From contig NZ_JAJEKE010000002.1 in the NCBI RefSeq assembly GCF_024363565.1, positions 1 through 64,000 on the forward strand: 64,000 nt of DNA, given 5' to 3'. The number at the start of each line of letters is the position of its first letter. Positions within the stretch are counted from its first letter, which is position 1. The position numbers were made by a program, and so were the translations under genes. Source of the stretch: Lutispora saccharofermentans (GTDB lineage: Bacteria > Bacillota > Clostridia > Lutisporales > Lutisporaceae). Under the pieces are notes generated by a model. That model did not search any database. It was not told where the DNA came from and was given only the letters and a program-made list of their open reading frames with translations. Below, piece by piece: positions 44,862 through 53,203 of this stretch.

Positions 44862-44889
44862 TACACTTTTTGTCTCATGTTGCCGATAA
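44862..44889 (+). promoter_or_regulatory. Sigma-D promoter of the FliK-like gene
   Basis: A perfect GCCGATAA -10 with TACA 16 bp upstream (consensus TAAA). The -10 ends 30 bp before the start codon. Confidence 0.65.
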
Positions 44890-44919
44890 ACTTAACAGAC
44901 AGATAAAGAGGTGATGAAG

Positions 44920-46824
44920 ATGAAAATATCTAACGATATTGCTAAAATATACGGCACGGTTCAGGAGCAAAAAGGCAGCGAAGCGAAGCTTGATGGGGCC
45001 AAGACGGCTTCAAGCATAAAAAGCAGCGAAGGGCAATGCCCCGCTGAAACGGTGAGCATTCCTAAGAATCACAGCAGCGCTTTGCCTCCGGAAATAAGAC
45101 AGGCTCTGGAAGCCATATTCGGGAAGGATGTGCCCCTTGATAAAGAGGCTGTACAAATATTGAAGACTTATATGGACAAATTCCCGGGCAGCCTTGATGA
45201 TAAAATTCAGGTCATACAGAACCTTTTGAGCAAGGAACTGGATATAAATATGACCAATTTGAAGCTGGTGCATGAGGCTTTGTTCGGCCGGGAGGTCGGT
45301 GAGATCATAAAGGAGCTGGGAAAGGATTATGGCATCAGCTTTGAAAATACGGTCGCAAAGGACATAGGAAGCCTGGCGGAAGAGGTTAAGAGTTTATTGG
45401 CCCAGGGAGTATCTTTGAACAAAATATGCGACTTATTGGAATCGGCAGCTTCGGATATGAGCCCAAGAGCCAAAATCATCTTAACGAAGGCGGCTAATGA
45501 GGGCCGTCAGGCTGCAGCCTACAGGATGGATGATCTGGGACAGAAGATAATAATAAAGGCATTGAAGGATGCTGCAGAAGAAGATATAGAGGAAGGTGCG
45601 GGCAAGACGGGGCATAAAACCCGAGAAAGCGGCATAGCTTCAACCTTTGAGATGAAGGAAGGGGCAGAGCAGGAATATATAGCTTCAGTGCTGGGCACCG
45701 CCGGATTGAGCGGGAAGAATTATATGGTCACGGAAGTGACCGCAAGGCTTAAAGCGGCGGGCCAAAGCTTCAAAGAGCTCAAAAGGGATGTAGCAAATAA
45801 TCTGGATATGGCTGTGAGACATATAAAGGAGTCGGGAGCCTCCGGTATCAATAATGCAAGGATCGATTTGCAAAAGACCATCGATTCATTGGATAAAGCT
45901 ATACTAAAAAGCGATATAGCATTATTTGCAGATATGAAGCTGGAAAAAGAACTGGTAAAGGCAGACAGTCAGCTCCAAAAAGCAAAAACGCTCCTGGATG
46001 CGGGCGAATATGATAAGGCCTGCAAGCTGGTGGAAAAAGTAAAGACCACCATTGAATCATTGAACTGGAAGCCTTCCAATACGAGGGTCCTTCACTTTGC
46101 AAGCTTAAAGGAGGGCTTTGAAGAAGGTAAAAGTCCTGAAAACAAGCTTAAGACTGCTCTGAAGGGCTTGACACAAAACTTTTCTCAAGAGGACTATACA
46201 CCGAGGAAGGTGTATGAAGCCTTAAGAATGCTGGGAGGCGATCACGAAGGAGAGGCTGCCAGATTCCTTGCAGGAGAGAATGTCAGGGAAGAGGAACTGC
46301 ACAATAATATCAAATCTTTGATCTTCAAGCTTTCTGAAAAGGGCAATCCTATGGCTGAGCTGGCACAAAAGGTTACAGGAAGCCAATTATTGAACAGGAC
46401 AGATAACGGGCCGCTGCAGACCATGTTTTTCGCACTGCCTTTGACTATCAACGGAAATGTCAGCGATATGAAAGTATATATCAATTCGAAAAAAGATGAG
46501 AAAAAGCTTGATTGGCAGAATTGCAGCATTTTTTTCCTCATAGATACAAAAAAATTGGGTGAGACGGGTGTCTTGCTGCAAGCCTCAGGGGGAAATCTCA
46601 GCATTACAGTGAAAAACGATAGAGACGATTTAAAGGAGAGAGTAAGCCCATTGCTCATGGGATTCAAGGAGAATTTGAGGGAATTGGGCTATGAAGTAAG
46701 CAACATCGGCTTTGCAAGGCTCAATGCCAAAGAAGAAGAGAAGCAGATGACTTCAAGCCGTATGATCAACACAGCGGCAAATTCAATCAATCCTATGAAG
46801 AAAGGATTTGACATAAAAATATGA
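44920..46824 (+). CDS. FliK-like flagellar hook-length control protein (YlqG type)
   Basis: The 634-residue protein is mostly helical and low in aromatics in its N-terminal two thirds. The C-terminal third resembles the FliK Flg_hook domain (MFFALPLTINGNVSDMKVYI ... IFFLIDTKKLGETGVLLQ). FliK-type proteins measure the hook and switch export specificity. GAGGTGAT precedes the chosen ATG; earlier GTG and ATG codons lie inside that site. The overlapping next gene encodes an FlhB-tail protein, the expected ylqG-ylqH pair. Confidence 0.8.
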   Translation: MKISNDIAKIYGTVQEQKGSEAKLDGAKTASSIKSSEGQCPAETVSIPKNHSSALPPEIRQALEAIFGKDVPLDKEAVQILKTYMDKFPGSLDDKIQVIQNLLSKELDINMTNLKLVHEALFGREVGEIIKELGKDYGISFENTVAKDIGSLAEEVKSLLAQGVSLNKICDLLESAASDMSPRAKIILTKAANEGRQAAAYRMDDLGQKIIIKALKDAAEEDIEEGAGKTGHKTRESGIASTFEMKEGAEQEYIASVLGTAGLSGKNYMVTEVTARLKAAGQSFKELKRDVANNLDMAVRHIKESGASGINNARIDLQKTIDSLDKAILKSDIALFADMKLEKELVKADSQLQKAKTLLDAGEYDKACKLVEKVKTTIESLNWKPSNTRVLHFASLKEGFEEGKSPENKLKTALKGLTQNFSQEDYTPRKVYEALRMLGGDHEGEAARFLAGENVREEELHNNIKSLIFKLSEKGNPMAELAQKVTGSQLLNRTDNGPLQTMFFALPLTINGNVSDMKVYINSKKDEKKLDWQNCSIFFLIDTKKLGETGVLLQASGGNLSITVKNDRDDLKERVSPLLMGFKENLRELGYEVSNIGFARLNAKEEEKQMTSSRMINTAANSINPMKKGFDIKI

Positions 46825-47117
46825 TTTACAGGAATATCAACCAAGTAAAAAAAAGAGCCAGATCGGGGCCTATGGCTGCAGCTTTGAATTATGACGGCAT
46901 CGGTGACGGTGCTCCGACGGTCACGGCCAGCGGCAAGGGACTGGTAGCGGCAAAGATCATCGAGATGGCCAGAGAACGGAGCATACCCATAGAGGAGGAT
47001 ATGAGCCTGGTGGCAGAGCTCATAGATATGGATCTGGGAGAGAACGTGCCTCCTCAGCTCTATTCTGTAATAGCCGAGATATTGCTGCTGATCGAAAGAA
47101 TGGAGAATGTTTTTTAG
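46821..47117 (+). CDS. FlhB C-terminal-like protein (FhlX/YlqH)
   Basis: The 98-residue protein resembles the cytoplasmic tail of FlhB: PMAAALNYDGIGDGAPTVTA, GLVAAKIIEMARERSIPIEE, and ENVPPQLYSVIAEILLLI. The NPTH autocleavage motif is not present: the region reads RSGPMAAALNY. Its start overlaps the previous stop (ATGA). Such proteins can replace the FlhB tail in Bacillus. Confidence 0.88.
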   Translation: MIYRNINQVKKRARSGPMAAALNYDGIGDGAPTVTASGKGLVAAKIIEMARERSIPIEEDMSLVAELIDMDLGENVPPQLYSVIAEILLLIERMENVF

Positions 47118-47145
47118 AACTCAGAGCTCAGGATTAGGGTCGGGC

Positions 47146-47188
47146 TGCTGCACTGAAGCTCTGCAATCGTTATCAGTCAACATAACAG
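47146..47188. repeat. CTGATAA-family element, right end only (copy F)
   Basis: gctctgcaatcgttatcag followed by tcaacataacag matches the right end of the other copies. No left arm is found. ctcagagctcagg units precede it. Confidence 0.7.
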
Positions 47189-47224
47189 AGATGCTAATAA
47201 AGATTTTTTGCGATGAAATCAATG

Positions 47225-47252
47225 TAAAGATTAGGCGGGTTTTTGACGATAC
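47225..47252 (+). promoter_or_regulatory. Sigma-D-like promoter of fliS-hag
   Basis: TAAA, 16-bp spacer, GACGATAC (6 of 8 match to GCCGATAA). It lies 30 bp upstream of fliS. Confidence 0.55.
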
Positions 47253-47281
47253 ATTATATGTATGATTTTGGAGGTGTGATT

Positions 47282-47719
47282 TTGAGAATATATGAAGAGC
47301 AGGAAATAATGGATATGAAGCCTCAGGAGCTGACCTCTCTTTTGTATCAGGCATTTTTAGAAAAATTGAGGGCATCGATAAAAGCTCTGGAAGAAGGAGA
47401 TGCAGTAGGCTCAAATTACCTCTTGCAGGGCTGCAATGATATATTGGAAAGGCTCGGAGCAGGGATCAACTATAAGGCAGGGATCATTGCAGATCAGCTG
47501 GAGGCTTTGTACGGCTTCTGCGCTGAAAAGCTCATCGAGGCCAATATTAAAAAGGATAAAGAGATTATGGAGCAGGTGTTGAACATTATGGAAAACATAT
47601 CCCAGGCCTGGTCTGCGGCCATGGAGATATCTGATAAGGAAACAGGAAGCAATAATAAGCTGGGCTCTTATGAGGATCATTTGTATTATCAGCCGGCTAA
47701 TGTTGATATAGCTGAATAA
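47282..47719 (+). CDS. fliS: Flagellar secretion chaperone FliS
   Basis: The 145-residue helical protein starts RIYEEQEIMDMKPQELTSLL and keeps LLYQAFLEKLRASIKALEEG, matching FliS, which binds flagellin in the cytoplasm before export. The TTG start lies 6 nt after GGAGGTG; an in-frame GTG between them is too close. It is directly upstream of the flagellin gene. Confidence 0.85.
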   Translation: MRIYEEQEIMDMKPQELTSLLYQAFLEKLRASIKALEEGDAVGSNYLLQGCNDILERLGAGINYKAGIIADQLEALYGFCAEKLIEANIKKDKEIMEQVLNIMENISQAWSAAMEISDKETGSNNKLGSYEDHLYYQPANVDIAE

Positions 47720-47747
47720 GCCGGATTAAACGAAGGGAGAATAGGAT

Positions 47748-49436
47748 ATGAGGATAAACACTAATATCCAGGCAATAAATGCCTACAGACAATTAACAGT
47801 CAGCCATGGGAAGGTTTCAAAAAATATTGAAAAGCTGTCTTCCGGCTTGAGGATCAACAGAGCCGGCGATGATGCGGCAGGCCTTGCCATATCGGAAAAG
47901 ATGAGATCTCAGATAAGAGGGCTCAAAATGGCGGAGAGAAACACCTTAGACGGAGTATCTTTGATACAGACGGCAGAAGGCGCTTTGCAGGAAGTACACA
48001 ATGCACTGCAAAGGATGAGGGAGCTATCCATACAAGCAGCCAATGGAACCATGGAATCCCATGACAGGCTGGCAATCCAGAATGAGATTGACCAGCTGAC
48101 ATATGATATAGACAGGATCGCAAAGACCACTCAGTTTAACGCCAATCCTCTTCTGAGGGGCTCGCTGCTGTCAAGGTCTGTTATAACCACCAACTCACCT
48201 GATATAAAGTATGTAGGAAGCGGCACCTGGAAGGGTGATGTGGCAGCGGAACCCAGCGCCAGGGGAGAGGTAGAGCTGCAGCTAGGTGGTTTACCGGCAG
48301 ACGGACAATACATAATGATAAACGGAAAGTATTATGAATTTGAGGATACAACAGCTAACAATGGAGTTTCGGCAGGCAGGATTAAAGTAGATATAGGCGC
48401 AAGCTCGGGAGCAACTTTGAACAATCTTTTGGATGCAATTGCAGAAAATGATAAAACATTTGATAAGGCTGCCAGCACAGTTACAGGAAGCAGCTTGCTG
48501 CTCAAAACAGCTAAAAATATGTCTCCTTCGGAAGCAAGAAAAATTGAAGTAGATAGTAGCGGTACTACATCAGCAGATTTTAAGGACAGTTTGAACCCGG
48601 CGAAACCAAGTGTTACCAAACTAAATGCTCCTGATACTTCAACCAATTGGAAGACCACCTACCTTAATTTCACCGAGCTTCCCAAGACAGGAGATATGCT
48701 CGTCATCGACGGCGTCACTATTGAATTTAAGGATGAATCCGTACCTTACGACAACAGTACAAATACCGCAGTAGTCGGAGTAAAGGACAGAACGGTATAT
48801 GATGTGATGGCAGAGGTATACAATGCCATAACCTCAGCAAAAAACAACAGCAAAGCGGAAGCTTTGATAGATTTTAAGGTAAACGGGAACTCTTTGATAC
48901 TCACTACGAACAAAACCGATGACGGAGCCGGCAACGGCCTGGAGATAGAATACAGGGACAATGATTTTGAGACCTATGCAGGTAAGGATATGGATATAAA
49001 CCTTCAGATAGGAGCCAATGACAGCGAGAGCATGAAGCTTCTCATAGGCGTAGTGGATGCGGCATTCCTGGGAATAGGCAGAAAAGCGGACCATAAGGGC
49101 GTGATATCAACCGCAGGTGTAGATGCGGAAGCAGGTATAAGCATCATGAGCGAAGAAGATGCCAACAATGCCATAGGCTTCTTCGATAATGCCATAAGGA
49201 TGGTATCCGAATCCCGCTCCAGGCTGGGAGCATATCAGAACAGGCTTGAGCATACTGTTTCCAATATTACTACAACAGCGGAAAACTTGACTGCAGCAGA
49301 GTCGAGGATAAGAGATGTAGATATGGCATTGGAAATGTCCGAGTTCACCAAGAACAGCATAATAAACCAGGCGGCTACAGCTATGCTGGCCCAGGCAAAC
49401 CAAATGCCCCAGGGCGTATTGAAATTATTGCAATAG
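47748..49436 (+). CDS. hag: Flagellin
   Basis: The 562-residue filament protein has the conserved D0/D1 N-terminus (MRINTNIQAINAYRQLTVSH, KLSSGLRINRAGDDAAGLAI) and C-terminus (RIRDVDMALEMSEFTKNSII, NQMPQGVLKLLQ). The central region, about residues 140-470, is variable and surface exposed. There is no signal peptide, as expected for type III export. The start is 28 bp after fliS. A composite repeat follows the stop. Confidence 0.96.
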   Translation: MRINTNIQAINAYRQLTVSHGKVSKNIEKLSSGLRINRAGDDAAGLAISEKMRSQIRGLKMAERNTLDGVSLIQTAEGALQEVHNALQRMRELSIQAANGTMESHDRLAIQNEIDQLTYDIDRIAKTTQFNANPLLRGSLLSRSVITTNSPDIKYVGSGTWKGDVAAEPSARGEVELQLGGLPADGQYIMINGKYYEFEDTTANNGVSAGRIKVDIGASSGATLNNLLDAIAENDKTFDKAASTVTGSSLLLKTAKNMSPSEARKIEVDSSGTTSADFKDSLNPAKPSVTKLNAPDTSTNWKTTYLNFTELPKTGDMLVIDGVTIEFKDESVPYDNSTNTAVVGVKDRTVYDVMAEVYNAITSAKNNSKAEALIDFKVNGNSLILTTNKTDDGAGNGLEIEYRDNDFETYAGKDMDINLQIGANDSESMKLLIGVVDAAFLGIGRKADHKGVISTAGVDAEAGISIMSEEDANNAIGFFDNAIRMVSESRSRLGAYQNRLEHTVSNITTTAENLTAAESRIRDVDMALEMSEFTKNSIINQAATAMLAQANQMPQGVLKLLQ

Positions 49437-49870
49437 ATAGGGTTTAGGATTCAGAGCTCAGGAGATTAGGGTTGGGCTCTGGGGTCTTGAAGGCCGGGGA
49501 ACGGAAACCACTGAAAGACACGAGATTTTTTCACAGATTGACACGGAAGGGAAGTTAATTAAGACTCTTGTTTTAACTAATCCCATATCTAAGCAAGTTT
49601 ACCCCGTTCTATCGTGCCTAAGCCTTCAGTTTTTATTAACTGCAGGCAAGGCACGCTACGAACCCGATTGACATTTCTAACATTCAGCCGGAGATAAACT
49701 CCACTTGAATGAAGAACTGTCTTACTTAGTCTTAGGTTCGTAACTCGCTTTCCTGTGTGATATGGCATTAGTTAAAATAGAAAACCGTGTTAATCCGTGG
49801 AATTTCAGTGCTAATCCGTGTTCCCCGTCCACCATGACCCATAAGGAATACTCCAGAGGAATAGGATGTG
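49437..49870. repeat. Composite dispersed-repeat spacer with nested element
   Basis: The first part (49457-49550) repeats almost exactly the spacer after mbl (22642-22734). The left arm aaccactgaaagacacg and the right arm ccgtgttaatccgtgg flank the nested palindromic element at 49571-49777. The motif gacccataaggaatact follows just before the YaaR RBS. The 38-codon N-terminal extension of the YaaR frame in this DNA is not coding. Confidence 0.8.
49571..49777. mobile_element. Small palindromic MITE-like element H
   Basis: Terminal inverted repeats ttttaactaatcccatatc and its complement match at 18 of 19 positions. The interior has acattcagccggag...ctccacttgaatg, similar to the cattcagtggag hairpin of copies D and E, and a ttcgtaac/ gctacgaac pair. 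It is inserted between the two arms of another repeat. Confidence 0.65.
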
Positions 49871-49875
49871 ATCAG

Positions 49876-50313
49876 ATGAAAGTCAGAAACATAGGAAAAG
49901 TAGATACTTCAGGCGCACAAGCAAAAAAGGTGAAGGATGAAGCTTCCGTAACCTTTCGCGAAGTCATGTCCACCCGGAGAGACGAGATCGATGCAGATAG
50001 ACTGAACAAGCTCATGGAGGACATAGACGAGCAAGGCAAGGTACTGGCTGATTCTATGACTGTTGAGGATCTGAGGGATTATAAGAAGAAAGTAAAGGAA
50101 TTTTTATCCGAGGCTGTTAAATATGGCTTAAAGGTTCAGCAAAGCAGAGGATTTAACAGGGGTGGAAGGATGAGAATATACAAAACTGTCCAAAAAGTAG
50201 ACGAAAAGCTTCTGGAATTGACAGACGCCGTAATAAATAAGCAAGAGAAAGGGATCAAGGTTTTAAGCCTTATAGGAGAGATAAGAGGACTTCTTGTTGA
50301 CGTATATGCCTGA
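49876..50313 (+). CDS. YaaR family protein (DUF327)
   Basis: The 145-residue protein contains TFREVMSTRRDEIDADRLNK, LRDYKKKVKEFLSEAVKYGL and VDEKLLELTDAVINKQE. These are the conserved DUF327 segments. Its function is unknown; it is often near flagellar genes in clostridia. The ATG was chosen from homology with AGGATGTGATC upstream. Confidence 0.82.
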   Translation: MKVRNIGKVDTSGAQAKKVKDEASVTFREVMSTRRDEIDADRLNKLMEDIDEQGKVLADSMTVEDLRDYKKKVKEFLSEAVKYGLKVQQSRGFNRGGRMRIYKTVQKVDEKLLELTDAVINKQEKGIKVLSLIGEIRGLLVDVYA

Positions 50314-50337
50314 TGAGCATACTTTATCTGAAACATC

Positions 50338-50370
50338 AGCCGACTCGTGATGAGTCGGCTTTTTATTTTT
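50338..50370 (+). terminator. Intrinsic terminator after the YaaR gene
   Basis: The perfect 9-bp stem agccgactc / gagtcggct, 5-nt loop, and T-run. Confidence 0.8.
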
Positions 50371-50437
50371 TGCATCAGGGCTTATATAATGGCTTTATCC
50401 GCGGAAATAAAACGATGACCGGTCGGAAAGGCCAGAC

Positions 50438-50950
50438 TTGGATAAAGCTAAAATATTGGAGGAAGTTAGCCCGCTGATCATTTCATCTATCAATAAGTAT
50501 GCAAAAAGCAAGGGGGAATTTGAAGACCTATATCAGGAAGGAGCATTGGCGGTACTTGAGTCTTTAGACAAATATGAGCAAAGCAAAGGTGTGAATATCT
50601 TTTACTATCTAAAGCTTCAGCTTAAGTTTTTCTACCTTAACTATGAAAGGTACGGCAAGAAAACAGTATCTCTTGATGAACCTATAGGAGAAGGAATAAG
50701 CTTGGCAGACACTCTGACAGACGAGAGCAGCGATGTGGAGGATATAGTTTTTGCCAATTACGAAAGCCAGGAAGCTTATAAAGCCTTGCAGGATTTAGCA
50801 AGGGAAGAAAGATATATAATTGAGCAAAGCATAATATACCGCAGGACTCTGGATGATCTGGCAAAGGAATTGGGTATGAGCAGAACAACACTATTCAGAA
50901 GGAAAAGTAAAATTTTAGACAAGCTGTCTGATCGACTGTACAAAGAATGA
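50438..50950 (+). CDS. Small sigma-70-family sigma factor
   Basis: The 170-residue protein has region 2 (FEDLYQEGALAVLESLDKYE, NIFYYLKLQLKFFYLNYERY) and a region 4 HTH (RTLDDLAKELGMSRTTLFRR). Regions 1 and 3 are missing. The TTG start follows GGAAAGG. The promoters it recognises cannot be inferred. Anti-sigma partners are not seen next to it. Confidence 0.8.
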   Translation: MDKAKILEEVSPLIISSINKYAKSKGEFEDLYQEGALAVLESLDKYEQSKGVNIFYYLKLQLKFFYLNYERYGKKTVSLDEPIGEGISLADTLTDESSDVEDIVFANYESQEAYKALQDLAREERYIIEQSIIYRRTLDDLAKELGMSRTTLFRRKSKILDKLSDRLYKE

Positions 50951-51084
50951 AGAAAGTGTAAAGAGTAAGGGAGCAAAATTTGAATCGCTATGAATGCCAA
51001 CTATTACCGCTTGTCTCGATTTTTTGTATATGCTAAAGTATGTTTATAGTTTAACAATGTAAAGCGGATGAAGATTGTTGGAAA

Positions 51085-51258
51085 TATCAGGAGATGATAA
51101 CCGGAGGAGCAAAGGACAGAAAAAGCACTCGTTCTGTTGCTGAAACTCTCAGGTTCCATACAATAATCCGACGCATCCCTGGAGAGACTTGAGAGATCAA
51201 GCATCGAAGAAGCAATCCATATTTTGGAGAAACTTTCAGATAAATGGACAGGGCGGTA
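51085..51258 (+). promoter_or_regulatory. Tandem glycine riboswitch
   Basis: Two aptamers in series: the first contains ACCGGAGGAGCAA and GAAACTCTCAGG. The second contains GGAGAGACTT, GCATCGAAGAAGCAA, GAAACTTTCAGATAAATGGACAGG. These are the glycine aptamer motifs. It is about 105 bp upstream of an EIIC-like membrane gene. The other bases between the sigma gene and this gene show no coding. Confidence 0.82.
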
Positions 51259-51362
51259 GAGTAGCGGATTTTTTCATGCTATTATACCTCCATGTCTTTT
51301 TGCTTTTTTGAAGCCATGTTTCACTTCAAGTAGAAAAACAAAAATTAGATGGAGGGTACTTA

Positions 51363-52179
51363 ATGCTAGAGATTATTAAAGGAGTAGGACTATTATTAAT
51401 TACATTATTACTATTTTCCCTGTTTAGTTTAAAGGCGCCGAAGGGCGACAAGGCTATGTCGGGTTTAGCCGGAGCAGCTATTGCGAGCTTTCTGGTCGAG
51501 GCAATACACAGATATATCGGAGGAAATTTCCTTGGCATTGCATTCTTAAATGAGGTCGGAGTTTCGTCCGGAAGCATGGCCGGGACAGCTGCGGCAATCT
51601 TAGTATCGCTGAACATGGGAGCAAATCCGATTTTCTCTGTTGCCGCAGGAGTAGCAATGCTCAATATCGGCATTTTGCCGGGATTTTTTGCCGGTTATAT
51701 AATCGGGTTGATCGCTCCGGCAATAGAGAAAAAATTGCCGGAAGGAATAAATATCGTTGCGGGTGCATTGGCCATTGCTCCATTAGCCAGAATTATTGCT
51801 GTAGCTGCGACTCCTGTTGTAAATGCAACTTTACTCAGTGTCGGTCAGGCTGTAACAGCAGCAGCTGAACAATCTCCTTATGTAATGGGCTTTCTTTTAG
51901 GCGGAATCATGAAGATAATATGTACTTCTCCATTAAGCTCAATGTCTATAACCGCAATGCTTGGATTAAATGGATTAGCCATGGGGATATCCGCCATTGC
52001 TTGCACCCTTTGGTTTCAATCCGCCTGTTAAGGTATTGCTGGCTTTGGGCTTGGCAGCTTTAGGAGGCGTTATAGGCGGCATTATCGGAACAAGTATAAT
52101 AAAAGCATTTAAAGGGAAACAAATAAACAGCGCAGTCAAAGACTCTGAAAAAGCCTTAACCGCGCAGGAATTGCAGTAG
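51363..52179 (+). pseudogene. EIIC-like (PTS_EIIC_2) membrane protein with one frameshift
   Basis: Residues 1-222 encode hydrophobic segments, including MLEIIKGVGLLLITLLLFSL and IHRYIGGNFLGIAFL. Then the frame ends QSAC-stop. The next frame continues with LAPFGFNPPVKVLLALGLAA and GIIGTSIIKAFKG. The join ISAIA/LAPFGFNPP requires one extra base near 52000. With correction the protein has 272 residues, normal for the family. No EIIA or EIIB is next to it. The glycine riboswitch upstream suggests that its substrate is not a sugar. Confidence 0.75.
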
Positions 52180-52200
52180 AAATCACAATATATAAATAAT

Positions 52201-52431
52201 CTATTCGCTCACACGTTTTAGCAGAAATGTTTCTTGTTCTTGTTTTAAAAGGCGACTGTCAATCCTTTTTATATTTTCCCCAATGTAAGGGAGTTCGTTT
52301 TTGATTGAGTTGACATTAAACTCTATTTGTTTAATATCAGGCCTAATATCTTTTACGTCTCCCTCCAATTCAAGTTGCCTGTCTTCCAGCCTGCCATAAC
52401 CTTCTTCCAGCCTGCCCTGTCCTTCTTTCAA
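52201..52431 (-). CDS. Short coiled-coil protein
   Basis: The 76-residue protein is charged, with EGQGRLEEGYGRLEDRQLEL heptad-like repeats and a basic C-terminus LLKQEQETFLLKRVSE. I recognise no family. Its TTG start overlaps the stop of the upstream Spo0E-like gene (TTGA), so the two are translationally coupled. Confidence 0.6.
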   Translation of the reverse strand: MKEGQGRLEEGYGRLEDRQLELEGDVKDIRPDIKQIEFNVNSIKNELPYIGENIKRIDSRLLKQEQETFLLKRVSE

Positions 52432-52616
52432 GCCTTAGATTTCAGCTCCATTTCCAATTCCGTATACCTGTGGATCATCTCATCCAAAGCTTTGCTCAAG
52501 CTCAATACCTCGTCGCATAGAGGATCCGGATTCTTAGCGAGCATAGCATTCAATCTATCTCTCATTTCGTCTATAATATTTTTTAACATAGATAATTCTT
52601 CATATTTTTTATCCAT
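52428..52616 (-). CDS. Spo0E-like small protein (aspartyl-phosphate phosphatase family)
   Basis: The 62-residue protein contains LKNIIDEMRDRLNAMLAKNP then DEVLSLSKALDEMIHRYTEL, the Spo0E-family helical hairpin with SKALD in place of SQELD. The start is uncertain: AGGAGGTG lies 15 nt before this ATG, while a GTG within that site gives 6 more residues. It is divergent from an XRE regulator with palindromic sites between. Confidence 0.75.
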   Translation of the reverse strand: MDKKYEELSMLKNIIDEMRDRLNAMLAKNPDPLCDEVLSLSKALDEMIHRYTELEMELKSKA

Positions 52617-52681
52617 CGCTTTAATATCGAGCACCTCCTGTAATATCGGGACACTTAGGCCAAATCATATATACATTATAC

Positions 52682-52743
52682 TGGACTATAAGTCCACAGT
52701 CAAGGAAAATTATCCATTTAGTCCAACATATTTATAATTGGAC
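52682..52743. promoter_or_regulatory. Candidate operators in the divergent region
   Basis: The palindrome tggactataagtcca (52682-52696) and the spaced repeat gtccaa-N11-ttggac (52721-52743) share the half site TGGAC. They lie between the Spo0E-like gene and the XRE gene, which may bind them. Confidence 0.6.
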
Positions 52744-52779
52744 GATATGTGCTAAAATGAAAATACGAGGTGGTCATAT

Positions 52780-53145
52780 ATGTCATTTGGCGAAAAACTT
52801 GCTATGCTCCGCGGAGAAAAGAACATGAGCCGCAATGAGCTGGCAAAGATTTTGAACATATCCTATTCTTCTATTTCAAAATATGAGACAGAAATAAGAT
52901 TCCCTGATCAGGAGATGTTAAGAAAAATTGCTGATTATTTTCAGGTGTCAACGGATTATCTGCTGGGAAGGACTGAAGTACGATATTTTTATGAGAAAGA
53001 TGAAGCGGGAGAAAGCTCATCTGTCTCTGAAACAGTTTCTTATCATGATTTTAATAAAGATGAGCTGCCTGAAGAAGCCATTAAGCAGATAAATGATTAC
53101 ATAGAATTTATTAAGCATAAATACAATTCAGATAGCAGCAAATAG
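52780..53145 (+). CDS. XRE-family regulator
   Basis: The 121-residue protein has a Cro/C1 HTH (MSFGEKLAMLRGEKNMSRNE, LAKILNISYSSISKYETEIR), a short VSTDYLLGRTEV hinge and an acidic C-terminus with KQINDYIEFIKHKY. CGAGGTGG precedes the ATG. Its close operators and divergent gene pair suggest autoregulation. Confidence 0.85.
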   Translation: MSFGEKLAMLRGEKNMSRNELAKILNISYSSISKYETEIRFPDQEMLRKIADYFQVSTDYLLGRTEVRYFYEKDEAGESSSVSETVSYHDFNKDELPEEAIKQINDYIEFIKHKYNSDSSK

Positions 53146-53203
53146 AGCTTGAATACCTTTAAAACTGAATTAAATCTCATTCAACAAAGTGAGGGGGGAT
53201 TAG

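Noticed and set aside
44707..44889. 60-codon frame upstream of the FliK-like gene
   Set aside because: It lies within palindromic element D and crosses the sigma-D promoter.
52327..52737. 136-codon frame on the + strand opposite the Spo0E-like gene
   Set aside because: The minus-strand frames have RBS, coupled overlap and a family motif; the plus frame has none.
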